From: Bacilli bacterium
GTDB taxonomy: Bacteria > Bacillota_I > Bacilli_A > RFN20 > CAG-288
Direction of reading: 5' to 3'
Assembly: GCA_900763245.1 (NCBI GenBank)
Contig: CAAFJQ010000157.1
Coordinates: 1 to 5,171 of the forward strand
DNA: 5,171 bases
The notes below the pieces were generated by a model. The model was not told the DNA's origin, searched no databases, and was given only the letters and a program-made list of their open reading frames with translations. Shown piece after piece: positions 1-5,171 of this stretch. Position 1 is the stretch's first letter, and every line of letters starts with the position of its first letter. Made by a program: the position numbers and the translations under genes.

Positions 1-32
1 GCCCTGAGTTTCTGCTCGAATGTGAATTTCAT
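1..32 (-). CDS. 5' end of a putative IS3-type transposase OrfA, cut by the window edge
   Basis: The minus strand reads ATG at 32-30 followed by nine more codons, giving MKFTFEQKLR, and then runs off the window. A basic-aromatic start with FEQKL resembles the N-termini of IS3-family OrfA helix-turn-helix proteins (K-[FY]-[ST]-FE-x-K-L type), which bind the element's ends. GGAGG lies at 49-45, 12 bases before the ATG, a rather long spacing. The same frame stays open upstream without another ATG until a TAA near 115, so this ATG is the only conventional start. Only ten residues are visible, so the family call rests mainly on agreement with the terminal-repeat-like sequence at 116-135. Confidence 0.5.
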   Translation of the reverse strand, partial: MKFTFEQKLR

Positions 33-71
33 TGAAAAAGTGTACCTCCGCTTGGATCGAGGAGCGCGCGA

Positions 72-103
72 TTTCCATCCTTGTTCCTGAACAAGGATGG
101 AAA
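72..103. repeat. Perfect 15-bp inverted repeat (hairpin) in the leader of the putative IS
   Basis: The arms at 72-86 (TTTCCATCCTTGTTC) and 89-103 (its exact reverse complement) are separated by 2 bases, giving a realistic loop of about 4. No T-run follows on either strand, so it is not a standard intrinsic terminator. It lies between the IS end and the transposase Shine-Dalgarno site at 49-45 and does not cover that site. A role in blocking read-through into the transposase is possible but inferred. Confidence 0.8.
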
Positions 104-115
104 GGTACTCCTGTT

Positions 116-135
116 AGTCCAAACTTATCGGTACA
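116..135 (-). repeat. Candidate terminal inverted repeat of the IS3-type element
   Basis: On the minus strand this reads TGTACCGATAAGTTTGGACT. IS3-family ends, especially IS150-like ones, typically begin with TG, carry a TAC/CC block, an A-rich stretch and then GTTGGAC. The match is by remembered family pattern; the partner repeat lies outside the window. Confidence 0.5.
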
Positions 136-160
136 CCTCATGACAAGGCTTTTTGTATGG

Positions 161-200
161 ACAAAATAAAAGCACCTTTCTGAATAGATAGGAAGGTGCT
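161..200 (-). terminator. Rho-independent terminator of the lipoprotein operon
   Basis: On the minus strand, AGCACCTTCC (200-191) pairs with GAAAGGTGCT (180-171): eight consecutive pairs, one C-A mismatch and a closing C-G pair, around a 10-base loop. TTTATTTTGT (170-161) follows directly. It begins 5 bases after the TAA of the last lipoprotein gene. The plus strand lacks a T-run after the stem, so it should work in one direction only. Confidence 0.9.
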
Positions 201-205
201 AACTG

Positions 206-1897
206 TTAACGGTCAGTTAAAGAAGATAAGAAGCCGTCCATCAATGAAGAGGAAGTATTGTTGAAATTAGTGTAAGGATAGCTGTCGTATTGGTAGGCTA
301 GGTTTCCGTTATAAGAGAACAGACCGCCGATATTGATGATAGATGAACTTGGATTAGTTTCGGATAAGTCGATGCTGAGGAGTATACCTGCACTTGTCAT
401 ACCATCAATCATCTGTAGATAGTCAGAGAAGAGTTCGCTGGTGATGCTTGCTCCGATTGAAGAGTAGGAACCGAATTCACTGCCTCCGATTGAATTTTCG
501 GTTTTGATTCTATCGAAGGTGTAGAAATCAGGTTTCAGCATATCAAGGATCATGGTGAGATTTTCGTAGAAGTCATACCAGTGCTGATATGCTTTTCCTA
601 AGTTGTTTAAGACTCTTGTTCCAAGCTGGACTTTACCATCGACGATGTTAAAAGCATAAGAGCCGTCTTCATAATCTTTCTTGCCTTTGATATCGATGTA
701 TCCACGGCTTACTAAGGGATTATCTGTATAGGAACCCTTTGTCTCTTCAATGTATTCAGGATTGAATTCAATGAAGACATAATCATTTGTGAAAAGGCCT
801 TTTCCGATATTGATCTTCTGGTTGTCTTTTTTAGTGTACGGACCTAAATCACGCGTATAGTTATGATTTTTGGCAAGTTCATATGCCTTTGTGATCTCAG
901 GATAGATTTCAGGATAAGAAGGTTTATTTGTTTTCAGATAGCTATCGACAAGCGGACAAGTGACATCGGGCAAAGTATTGAATGTCAATGTGACAGTTGT
1001 TGTGATGTCTGTTTCATCTTCTGTCTTCTTGCCAAAACCGAGCGTTGCAACAAAGGAATATTCGTTTTTGACTTCCATTGTCAGACTTGCAATGGTAGAT
1101 TTCAGTTCTGTGACAAAGTCGCTCTGGTCTTCGGACATGAACTGGGTTGCCATCAGGAAATAGAGAGCCTGGAGATACTGTCCTGCAGAAACAGAGGTCA
1201 TATCGTAGGTGTTATCTTCTCTTAGGTCAACCTGATAATAGGTGCTAGGAAGGACACTCAATCCATAGAAGGAACTATCCAAAGAACCGGATTGATCACG
1301 GAAGATGACTGCTTGATCGATTTCTCCGCTGTCTTTGATAGTATATCCGAACATCTTCTTGTCATAGATACCAATGCCGCGGTTCTCAATGAAATCGACA
1401 TTGTTCTTGGAATGATAATAGATGCCATTGGAATAGACATCCAAGGAGAAGGTAGGAGAAGACATGGAGTCATAGAGTCCTCCGTCTCCAGTGACTGTTA
1501 TGGAATAGCTTGTCTTGCTCAGTCTTGAGACAACAGAAGCAAGAGCCCAGCTCTCAGTGACAGAGAGAGCAAAGGAAGCATTAAGACCATTGTAGTTTGC
1601 GTTGATTGTGACATCTCCGATGCTTAAGCCTTTGACCATTCCTTTAGAAGAGATGGTTGCTATTTTCTTATTGGATGTAGTCCATTGAGGAGAGACGATC
1701 TTTCCGTTGAAGGAGCAGGTCAAAGTTGTGTATTCTCTGATGCCGATATGATTGATGCCGGAGATTTCAAGCTTTTCTGCAGGCATGCTGCTTTCGGTGA
1801 TGCTTTCATGACTTTCGCTGAGATTCTGATCTCTGCAACCAGTGGCAAGAAGCGTCAGGGAAAGAAGAACAGGTAATATCTTATTCTTCATAATCAT
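206..1897 (-). CDS. Putative lipoprotein with a Big_2 Ig-like domain and a beta-rich C-terminal region
   Basis: The 563-residue product has a signal peptide (K4, K6, hydrophobic 7-18) and lipobox A18-T19-G20-C21, so it should be membrane anchored and exposed. After a short Ser/Glu linker (22-40), residues ~41-113 fit a bacterial Ig-like Big_2 domain: W72, S75-N76, IATIS (79-83), G86-V88-K89-G90 and the closing strands VTINA (96-100) and ASFALSV (107-113). The remaining ~450 residues match no family I can name, but resemble the lobes of the 507-residue neighbour: YSITVTG (131-137), SNGIYYHS (156-163), a helix at ~237-254 and VTLTFNTLP (302-310), then a second set with NHNYTRDL (344-351) and FNIVDGKVQLG (416-426). 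No catalytic motif is seen. The ATG at 1897 is preferred over the one at 1891, because AGGA lies 8 rather than 14 bases away and it gives an ATGA overlap. It is the last gene before the terminator. Confidence 0.9.
   Translation of the reverse strand: MIMKNKILPVLLSLTLLATGCRDQNLSESHESITESSMPAEKLEISGINHIGIREYTTLTCSFNGKIVSPQWTTSNKKIATISSKGMVKGLSIGDVTINANYNGLNASFALSVTESWALASVVSRLSKTSYSITVTGDGGLYDSMSSPTFSLDVYSNGIYYHSKNNVDFIENRGIGIYDKKMFGYTIKDSGEIDQAVIFRDQSGSLDSSFYGLSVLPSTYYQVDLREDNTYDMTSVSAGQYLQALYFLMATQFMSEDQSDFVTELKSTIASLTMEVKNEYSFVATLGFGKKTEDETDITTTVTLTFNTLPDVTCPLVDSYLKTNKPSYPEIYPEITKAYELAKNHNYTRDLGPYTKKDNQKINIGKGLFTNDYVFIEFNPEYIEETKGSYTDNPLVSRGYIDIKGKKDYEDGSYAFNIVDGKVQLGTRVLNNLGKAYQHWYDFYENLTMILDMLKPDFYTFDRIKTENSIGGSEFGSYSSIGASITSELFSDYLQMIDGMTSAGILLSIDLSETNPSSSIINIGGLFSYNGNLAYQYDSYPYTNFNNTSSSLMDGFLSSLTDR
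1559..1777 (-). other. Region encoding a Big_2 (bacterial Ig-like) domain
   Basis: It codes for residues 41-113 of the 563-residue lipoprotein. The core W..SN..IATIS..G.VKG...G...I.A pattern is clear. Big_2 domains usually serve as spacers or adhesive modules in surface proteins; here a single copy sits next to the lipid anchor, so a stalk role is the simplest reading. Confidence 0.85.
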
Positions 1898-3618
1898 GCT
1901 AATGATCCTGCTGAATCAGTGTTGAAATCATTGATTGTCTTGGAGAAGAATTTCTTTCCGTTTGTATAGTTATCACCACACTCTGTATTCTCATTGGTGA
2001 AAGAAGCGGCTTCGAAGTAAAGATTGACGGTTCCTTCAAGATCCATGATAGTTCTGAAAGCGATGGTTCCGATGCTCTTGACGGATTTAGGCAGATAGAC
2101 ATAAGTCAGCTTCTTGCAGGAATAGAAGGCGGATTCTCCGATTGTTGTGACATGGCTAGGAATGAGAACTCTTCTCAATTCCGAGCAGGAATTGAATGCG
2201 CTCTTTCCGATAGTGAGCAATGTTTCAGGAAGGAAGACTTCATGCATGCCGCTACAGGACATGAAGGTGGTTTCCTTCAATTCAGTGATCTTCGTCTTGC
2301 TGAGATCGATAGTTCCTAAAGAAGAGCAACCATTGAAAGCGGAAGTGCCAATTTCAGTGATGTTCTCTCCCAAATCGATAGTAGTAAGAGCTCTGCAGTT
2401 TGCAAAGGCTCTATCAGCAATCTTTGTGACTTTCTTGCTGATTTTGATAGACTTCAAGGCGACACAGGCACCGAAGGCCTCCTCACCGATTTCTTCAATA
2501 CTTTCAGGAAGATCAAGCTTTGCAAGACTGACACAGGAATAGAACGCACTCTTGCCAATTTTTGTAATGGCGTTGTTGAGTGTGACACTGGTAAGCTTTG
2601 CGCACTGATTGAAGCATTCATCCGGAATTTCGGTATAGGCACCATTGATGACGACATTGACAAGGTGGTTGTCACCTTTAAAGAGACCGGAAGAAAGCTT
2701 AGTGAGGCTTGCCGGCAATGTAATCTTCAAAAGAGATGGATCTTCGCTTAAAGCCAACTCCCCGATTTCAGTAAGCTTTGTGGCTTTCTCTAAGCGGAGG
2801 TTGTTCAGATTCGTAATGGCGGCAAGGGAGCGGAAGCCAATGACCTTCAGTTCACTATTAGCAGGAATAGTGATAGCAGTAAGGACTTTGTTTCCGTAGA
2901 ATGCGTAGTTTTCAATGCGCTCTACTTCTTTCGGCAAGTCGAAAGATGTGAAGTTAAGACCGGCAGGATAGACGTATAAGGACTTCTTGTCTTTGCTGTA
3001 GAGGATGTTGTTTTCAGTTAAGAAATATTCGCTGTCATGAGCGACTTTGATCTTCTTGATGCTGCTATCGAGATGGAAAACACCGGAGCCTAATTTCTTC
3101 AATGACTTCGGAAGAGAGACAGATGTTAAAGTCGGGCAATATAAGAATGCGCCATCATCAATCTCTTCGACACCTTCAGGAATGACAAGGTCAGTGAGTC
3201 TGCTATCAGAAGACAAACCTAAGAAGGCATCCTTTCCGATTTTTCTTAAGGAGCCAGGGAGTGTAAGAGAATCGATGGTTCTGTATCGGAAAGCTGCTTC
3301 TCCGATTTCGCGGACCGGTTTTCCCTGATAGACATCGGGAATGACGATATCATATTCGACAGAGAGATAATTTGTGACGATGAAGTAGGAACCTGTCTCA
3401 TCTAAATTCATGACGATGCCGCCTGTCATCTCCTCTTCAGGAATAACAGAGACAGAGGGCTTATTCTCAGTAGCTGTACCAGTAGTATCTTTTAACTGGG
3501 TGTTGCTTGTTGCGGGATCATTTGGCTTTTCAGTTGCGGAAGTGCTATTGTTTCCGCAAGCGATAAGGGATAGAGAAAGGAGTGATAAAACGGCAAGTCC
3601 TAATTTATTCTTTTTCAT
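1894..3618 (-). CDS. BspA-like leucine-rich repeat lipoprotein
   Basis: The 574-residue protein has a signal peptide with K2-K3-K5, a hydrophobic core at 6-20 and lipobox L18-I19-A20-C21. A Ser/Thr/Asn/Pro linker follows to about residue 66. Residues ~86-540 are BspA-type (LRR_5) leucine-rich repeats of the form LTxVxLPxSLxxIGxxAFxxCxxL. Conserved Phe residues fall at 336, 359, 382, 405, 428, 452, 475, 498 and 521, a 23-residue period with one 24. Earlier, more diverged repeats lie at ~88-182 and 223-314. Between them, residues ~190-222 form the island often seen in BspA proteins (EYFLTENNILYSKDKKSLYVYPAG). The last repeat runs into a YFEAASF-type end unit and a ~35-residue tail. Such solenoids bind proteins or matrix on surfaces of oral and gut bacteria; the ligand here is unknown. 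The ATG at 3618 has AAAGGA 9 bases upstream. Its TGA overlaps the next gene's start. Confidence 0.93.
   Translation of the reverse strand: MKKNKLGLAVLSLLSLSLIACGNNSTSATEKPNDPATSNTQLKDTTGTATENKPSVSVIPEEEMTGGIVMNLDETGSYFIVTNYLSVEYDIVIPDVYQGKPVREIGEAAFRYRTIDSLTLPGSLRKIGKDAFLGLSSDSRLTDLVIPEGVEEIDDGAFLYCPTLTSVSLPKSLKKLGSGVFHLDSSIKKIKVAHDSEYFLTENNILYSKDKKSLYVYPAGLNFTSFDLPKEVERIENYAFYGNKVLTAITIPANSELKVIGFRSLAAITNLNNLRLEKATKLTEIGELALSEDPSLLKITLPASLTKLSSGLFKGDNHLVNVVINGAYTEIPDECFNQCAKLTSVTLNNAITKIGKSAFYSCVSLAKLDLPESIEEIGEEAFGACVALKSIKISKKVTKIADRAFANCRALTTIDLGENITEIGTSAFNGCSSLGTIDLSKTKITELKETTFMSCSGMHEVFLPETLLTIGKSAFNSCSELRRVLIPSHVTTIGESAFYSCKKLTYVYLPKSVKSIGTIAFRTIMDLEGTVNLYFEAASFTNENTECGDNYTNGKKFFSKTINDFNTDSAGSLA
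1906..1909 (-). promoter_or_regulatory. Ribosome binding site that decides the start of the Big_2 lipoprotein gene
   Basis: AGGA on the minus strand lies inside the last codons of the LRR gene, 8 bases before the ATG at 1897 and 14 before the ATG at 1891. The spacing favours the 1897 start, which overlaps the LRR gene's TGA as ATGA. Pairing is weaker than for the other two genes, as expected if translation is coupled. Confidence 0.6.
1999..2679 (-). repeat. Nine regular leucine-rich repeats with a 69-bp period
   Basis: This stretch encodes residues ~314-540 of the LRR lipoprotein. The conserved Phe recurs every 23 residues from 336 to 521, with one 24-residue step (428 to 452). Repeats share the pattern I-x-x-I-G-x-x-A-F-x-x-C-x-x-L but differ widely in bases, so this is an old array and not a recent expansion. 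It is a coding repeat, not a DNA-level element. Confidence 0.9.
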
Positions 3619-3627
3619 AATTCAATT

Positions 3628-3633
3628 TCCTTT
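3628..3633 (-). promoter_or_regulatory. Ribosome binding site of the LRR lipoprotein gene
   Basis: The minus strand reads AAAGGA, 9 bases before the ATG at 3618, within the 18-base gap after the upstream gene's TAA. The gap is too short for a separate promoter, which supports co-transcription. Confidence 0.75.
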
Positions 3634-3636
3634 CGA

Positions 3637-5160
3637 TTATTCATGCGGAACACAGAAGGAGGGGATGGTAGTTGTGTTGTAATCCTTGATTGTCACAGTG
3701 AATGTCTCCGTAGCTGCAATTGTGTTTGTAGAACCGTCAAGTACAAAGTTTCCAAAGAGGGAATTCTTGAAGCAATCAAGTGTTCCATCATCCTTTAAGA
3801 CAATGGAATAGTCTCCGCTTGTAGGTTCATTGACATATTCTTCGAAGGTATTCATAGAAAGGAGAGCAAGTGTCTTATAGATTTTGTAAGGAGTGTAGGT
3901 ATTGTCCCCATTGTCCTTGAAGCATTCGGCAGCTAAGCTTCCGATCTTCGGAGCAGCATCTAAGAAAGATGTTCCGATTTCAGCCTGAGAAGAAGAGAAT
4001 CCCCAGTATTCGCTGAATTCGTCCTTTTTGACAAAAGCGTGGGTGTCATCAGACAAATAACGATAGATGTAGATTCTTCCGTTCTCAAACTGATATGCGA
4101 AGTTATATTTGTATTCTGTATACTCTCCACCTTCAGTTTCCGGTTTTAAGAGGCCGGTGAATTCATAGGTGTTGTAGATGATCTGCTTCTTGAAGTCAAT
4201 CAGATAATCGTAGGAATATCCAGTGAGGAGCTTGCTGTCGTAGGAGAGATCGACATGCATTGTGTAGTTATTCAAAGCTTCGTTATCGTATTTATAAGGA
4301 GCCAAAGCAGAAGTGAGCTTGTCATGTCCTGCGGTATGCTCTAAAGGTTCAATCGATCTAGGAGTTGTCATGCCAAGTTCGGAGATATCCAATTCAAACT
4401 GCATGCCCTCATAGATGTAGGTTCCATCATCCTCGCTGATTTCAAGCTCGACGATGAAACGGAACTGATCGATTTCATCTCCGTTGAAATGAAGTGCGAA
4501 TTCACTGACGGTAGGTGTGTAATCATAAGCGCCGCTATAAGAGTTTCCGCTAGGCTTATAGGAAGGAAGCCCGGTTGTCTGATAACCGGTGAGGAAATAG
4601 ACGATACGGGAAGCCAAAGAATGATATTTGCTCTTGATGATGAACCAGTTCGGTTTTTCACGGATGGCATCCAGGCATTTGACTTCCAGTTCAGGAAGAG
4701 GAGATTCCATAGCAATATCGTATTTGTTGCTGGATTTTGTTTCGACGACCTCGTTGGTCAAAGGATCCAAAGTTCTTGCATACATGAAACCGTCATCGCC
4801 GGCAAAGAAGTTCTCTTCGACAAGGGTTTCATTGGTAATCTGGTCTGCTTCTCGATAATAGTAAGCATCTTGATCGATTTCGGCAGTGACTTCTGACTCG
4901 GAAGTGGATGTCTTTGGGCCATCGGATGTGGCATAAGAGAGCTTTCCGGTCAAGGTCATGCTGTTGTTCAAGTCTTCTAATGCATAAGTCAGCTGTTCAT
5001 AGATGTTCGGACGATAAGTGTTCGGTTGGGATGTTTCACTCGGTTTGGCTGTCTCAGTCGGCATGTTTTCACTGGGTTTGGTGTCTCCGCTAATATTGTT
5101 TCCTTGGCATGCGCATAGGGCAAACAAAGATAAAATCAGAGGAATTCTGCTTTTTTTCAT
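3637..5160 (-). CDS. Putative lipoprotein with two tandem copies of a beta-rich unit; function unknown
   Basis: I do not recognise a named family. The 507-residue product starts with a lipoprotein signal peptide: K2-K3-R5, a hydrophobic stretch at 6-17, and lipobox L15-C16-A17-C18, so C18 should be lipidated and the protein anchored outside the membrane. Residues 19-52 form a Ser/Thr/Pro/Glu-rich linker with KPSE repeated at 28-31 and 39-42. The rest looks like two related lobes, about 55-275 and 281-500. LNNSMTLTGKLSY (64-76) matches LNNYTMHVDLSYD (296-308). A turn with G227 matches one with G459. FELDISELGMTTP (255-267) matches FTVTIKDYNTTTIP (487-500). The spacing from first to last landmark is nearly identical (203 and 204 residues). 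Alternating aromatic and polar residues suggest beta-sheets, perhaps like LolA/LppX-type lipid-binding folds, but that is a guess. There are no catalytic motifs. The ATG at 5160 is supported by AGGAGGT just upstream. It is the first gene of the visible operon. Confidence 0.9.
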   Translation of the reverse strand: MKKSRIPLILSLFALCACQGNNISGDTKPSENMPTETAKPSETSQPNTYRPNIYEQLTYALEDLNNSMTLTGKLSYATSDGPKTSTSESEVTAEIDQDAYYYREADQITNETLVEENFFAGDDGFMYARTLDPLTNEVVETKSSNKYDIAMESPLPELEVKCLDAIREKPNWFIIKSKYHSLASRIVYFLTGYQTTGLPSYKPSGNSYSGAYDYTPTVSEFALHFNGDEIDQFRFIVELEISEDDGTYIYEGMQFELDISELGMTTPRSIEPLEHTAGHDKLTSALAPYKYDNEALNNYTMHVDLSYDSKLLTGYSYDYLIDFKKQIIYNTYEFTGLLKPETEGGEYTEYKYNFAYQFENGRIYIYRYLSDDTHAFVKKDEFSEYWGFSSSQAEIGTSFLDAAPKIGSLAAECFKDNGDNTYTPYKIYKTLALLSMNTFEEYVNEPTSGDYSIVLKDDGTLDCFKNSLFGNFVLDGSTNTIAATETFTVTIKDYNTTTIPSFCVPHE

Positions 5161-5163
5161 AGG

Positions 5164-5170
5164 ACCTCCT
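5164..5170 (-). promoter_or_regulatory. Ribosome binding site of the 507-residue lipoprotein gene
   Basis: The minus strand reads AGGAGGT, a full match to the consensus Shine-Dalgarno, with 3 bases to the ATG at 5160 (4 from the end of AGGAGG). The spacing is tight but the pairing is strong. It sits at the window edge, so the promoter is not visible. Confidence 0.8.
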
Positions 5171-5171
5171 A

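Larger units (their letters stand above)
1..140 (-). mobile_element. Partial insertion sequence, probably IS3 family; left part lies outside the window
   Basis: Three signals fall in the order expected for the 5' end of an IS3-type element on the minus strand: a terminus at ~135-116 reading TGTACCGATAAGTTTGGACT, a short leader containing a hairpin, then a GGAGG site and the OrfA-like start at 32. The outer boundary could be at 135 (the TG of TGTACC) or at 140 (the TG of TGAGGTG). The other end and any target duplication are out of view. The element sits about 20 bases beyond the lipoprotein terminator and points the same way, so the insertion leaves the operon intact. Confidence 0.55.

Noticed and set aside
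1..87. Plus-strand open frame from the left edge ending at TGA 88-90, as the tail of another gene
   Set aside because: The translated tail (…FIEKVYLRLDRGARDFHPCS) resembles nothing I know, and the minus-strand IS reading explains the region better.
72..103. Hairpin as a Rho-independent terminator
   Set aside because: The stem is strong but no T-run follows it on either strand; the operon already has a clear terminator at 161-200.
119..147. Outward promoter near the IS end (TTGTCA at 147-142 on the minus strand)
   Set aside because: No convincing -10 box lies at 16-18 bases; GATAAG is too close and the 17-base position reads TTTGGA.
1999..3363. Regularly spaced similar stretches that could suggest a CRISPR or DNA repeat array
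   Set aside because: The ~69-bp period matches 23-residue leucine-rich repeats in an intact reading frame, and the bases are too diverged between units for a DNA-level array.
4489..4896. A 135-codon open frame on the plus strand, opposite the 507-residue lipoprotein gene
   Set aside because: It lies wholly inside a well-supported gene on the other strand, and its product has no recognisable domain. Other plus-strand frames at 863-1225, 2147-2542 and 3047-3328 are the same kind of shadow.

Overview
The window holds three consecutive genes on the minus strand. Each encodes an exported lipoprotein of 500-575 residues with a signal peptide, a lipobox cysteine and a low-complexity linker. At the left edge lies what looks like the end of an IS3-type insertion sequence. 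The protein types (short lipobox signal peptides, strong AGGAGG-like Shine-Dalgarno sites, BspA-type leucine-rich repeats, a Big_2 domain) and the moderate-to-low GC suggest a Gram-positive Firmicutes/Bacillota host, plausibly a gut or oral lineage such as the Erysipelotrichia. The genus cannot be told from this sequence. The standard code fits: genes end in TAA, TGA and TAA.

Layout, read in the direction of transcription from right to left. (1) 5160-3637: a 507-residue lipoprotein that appears to consist of two tandem copies of one ~205-residue beta-rich unit. (2) 3618-1894: a 574-residue BspA-like lipoprotein with many ~23-residue leucine-rich repeats. (3) 1897-206: a 563-residue lipoprotein with one Big_2 immunoglobulin-like domain followed by ~450 residues that resemble the units of gene 1. 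Genes 1 and 2 are 18 bases apart, genes 2 and 3 overlap by ATGA, and a good intrinsic terminator starts 5 bases after gene 3. This is therefore the 3' end of one transcription unit. Its promoter lies beyond the right edge, and more genes may precede gene 1.

After the terminator, about 20 bases of spacer lead to a TGTACC...GTTTGGACT sequence like an IS3-family terminal repeat, then a perfect 15-bp hairpin, a GGAGG site and the first ten codons of a minus-strand frame beginning MKFTFEQKLR, which resembles an IS3 OrfA N-terminus. The element continues beyond the left edge.

No enzyme, transporter or regulator is present. The three proteins would all sit on the outer face of the cytoplasmic membrane, with binding-type architectures (LRR, Ig-like, duplicated beta-rich units). 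A joint surface-binding or adhesion role, or sensing of an extracellular ligand, is an inference and is not shown by the sequence.
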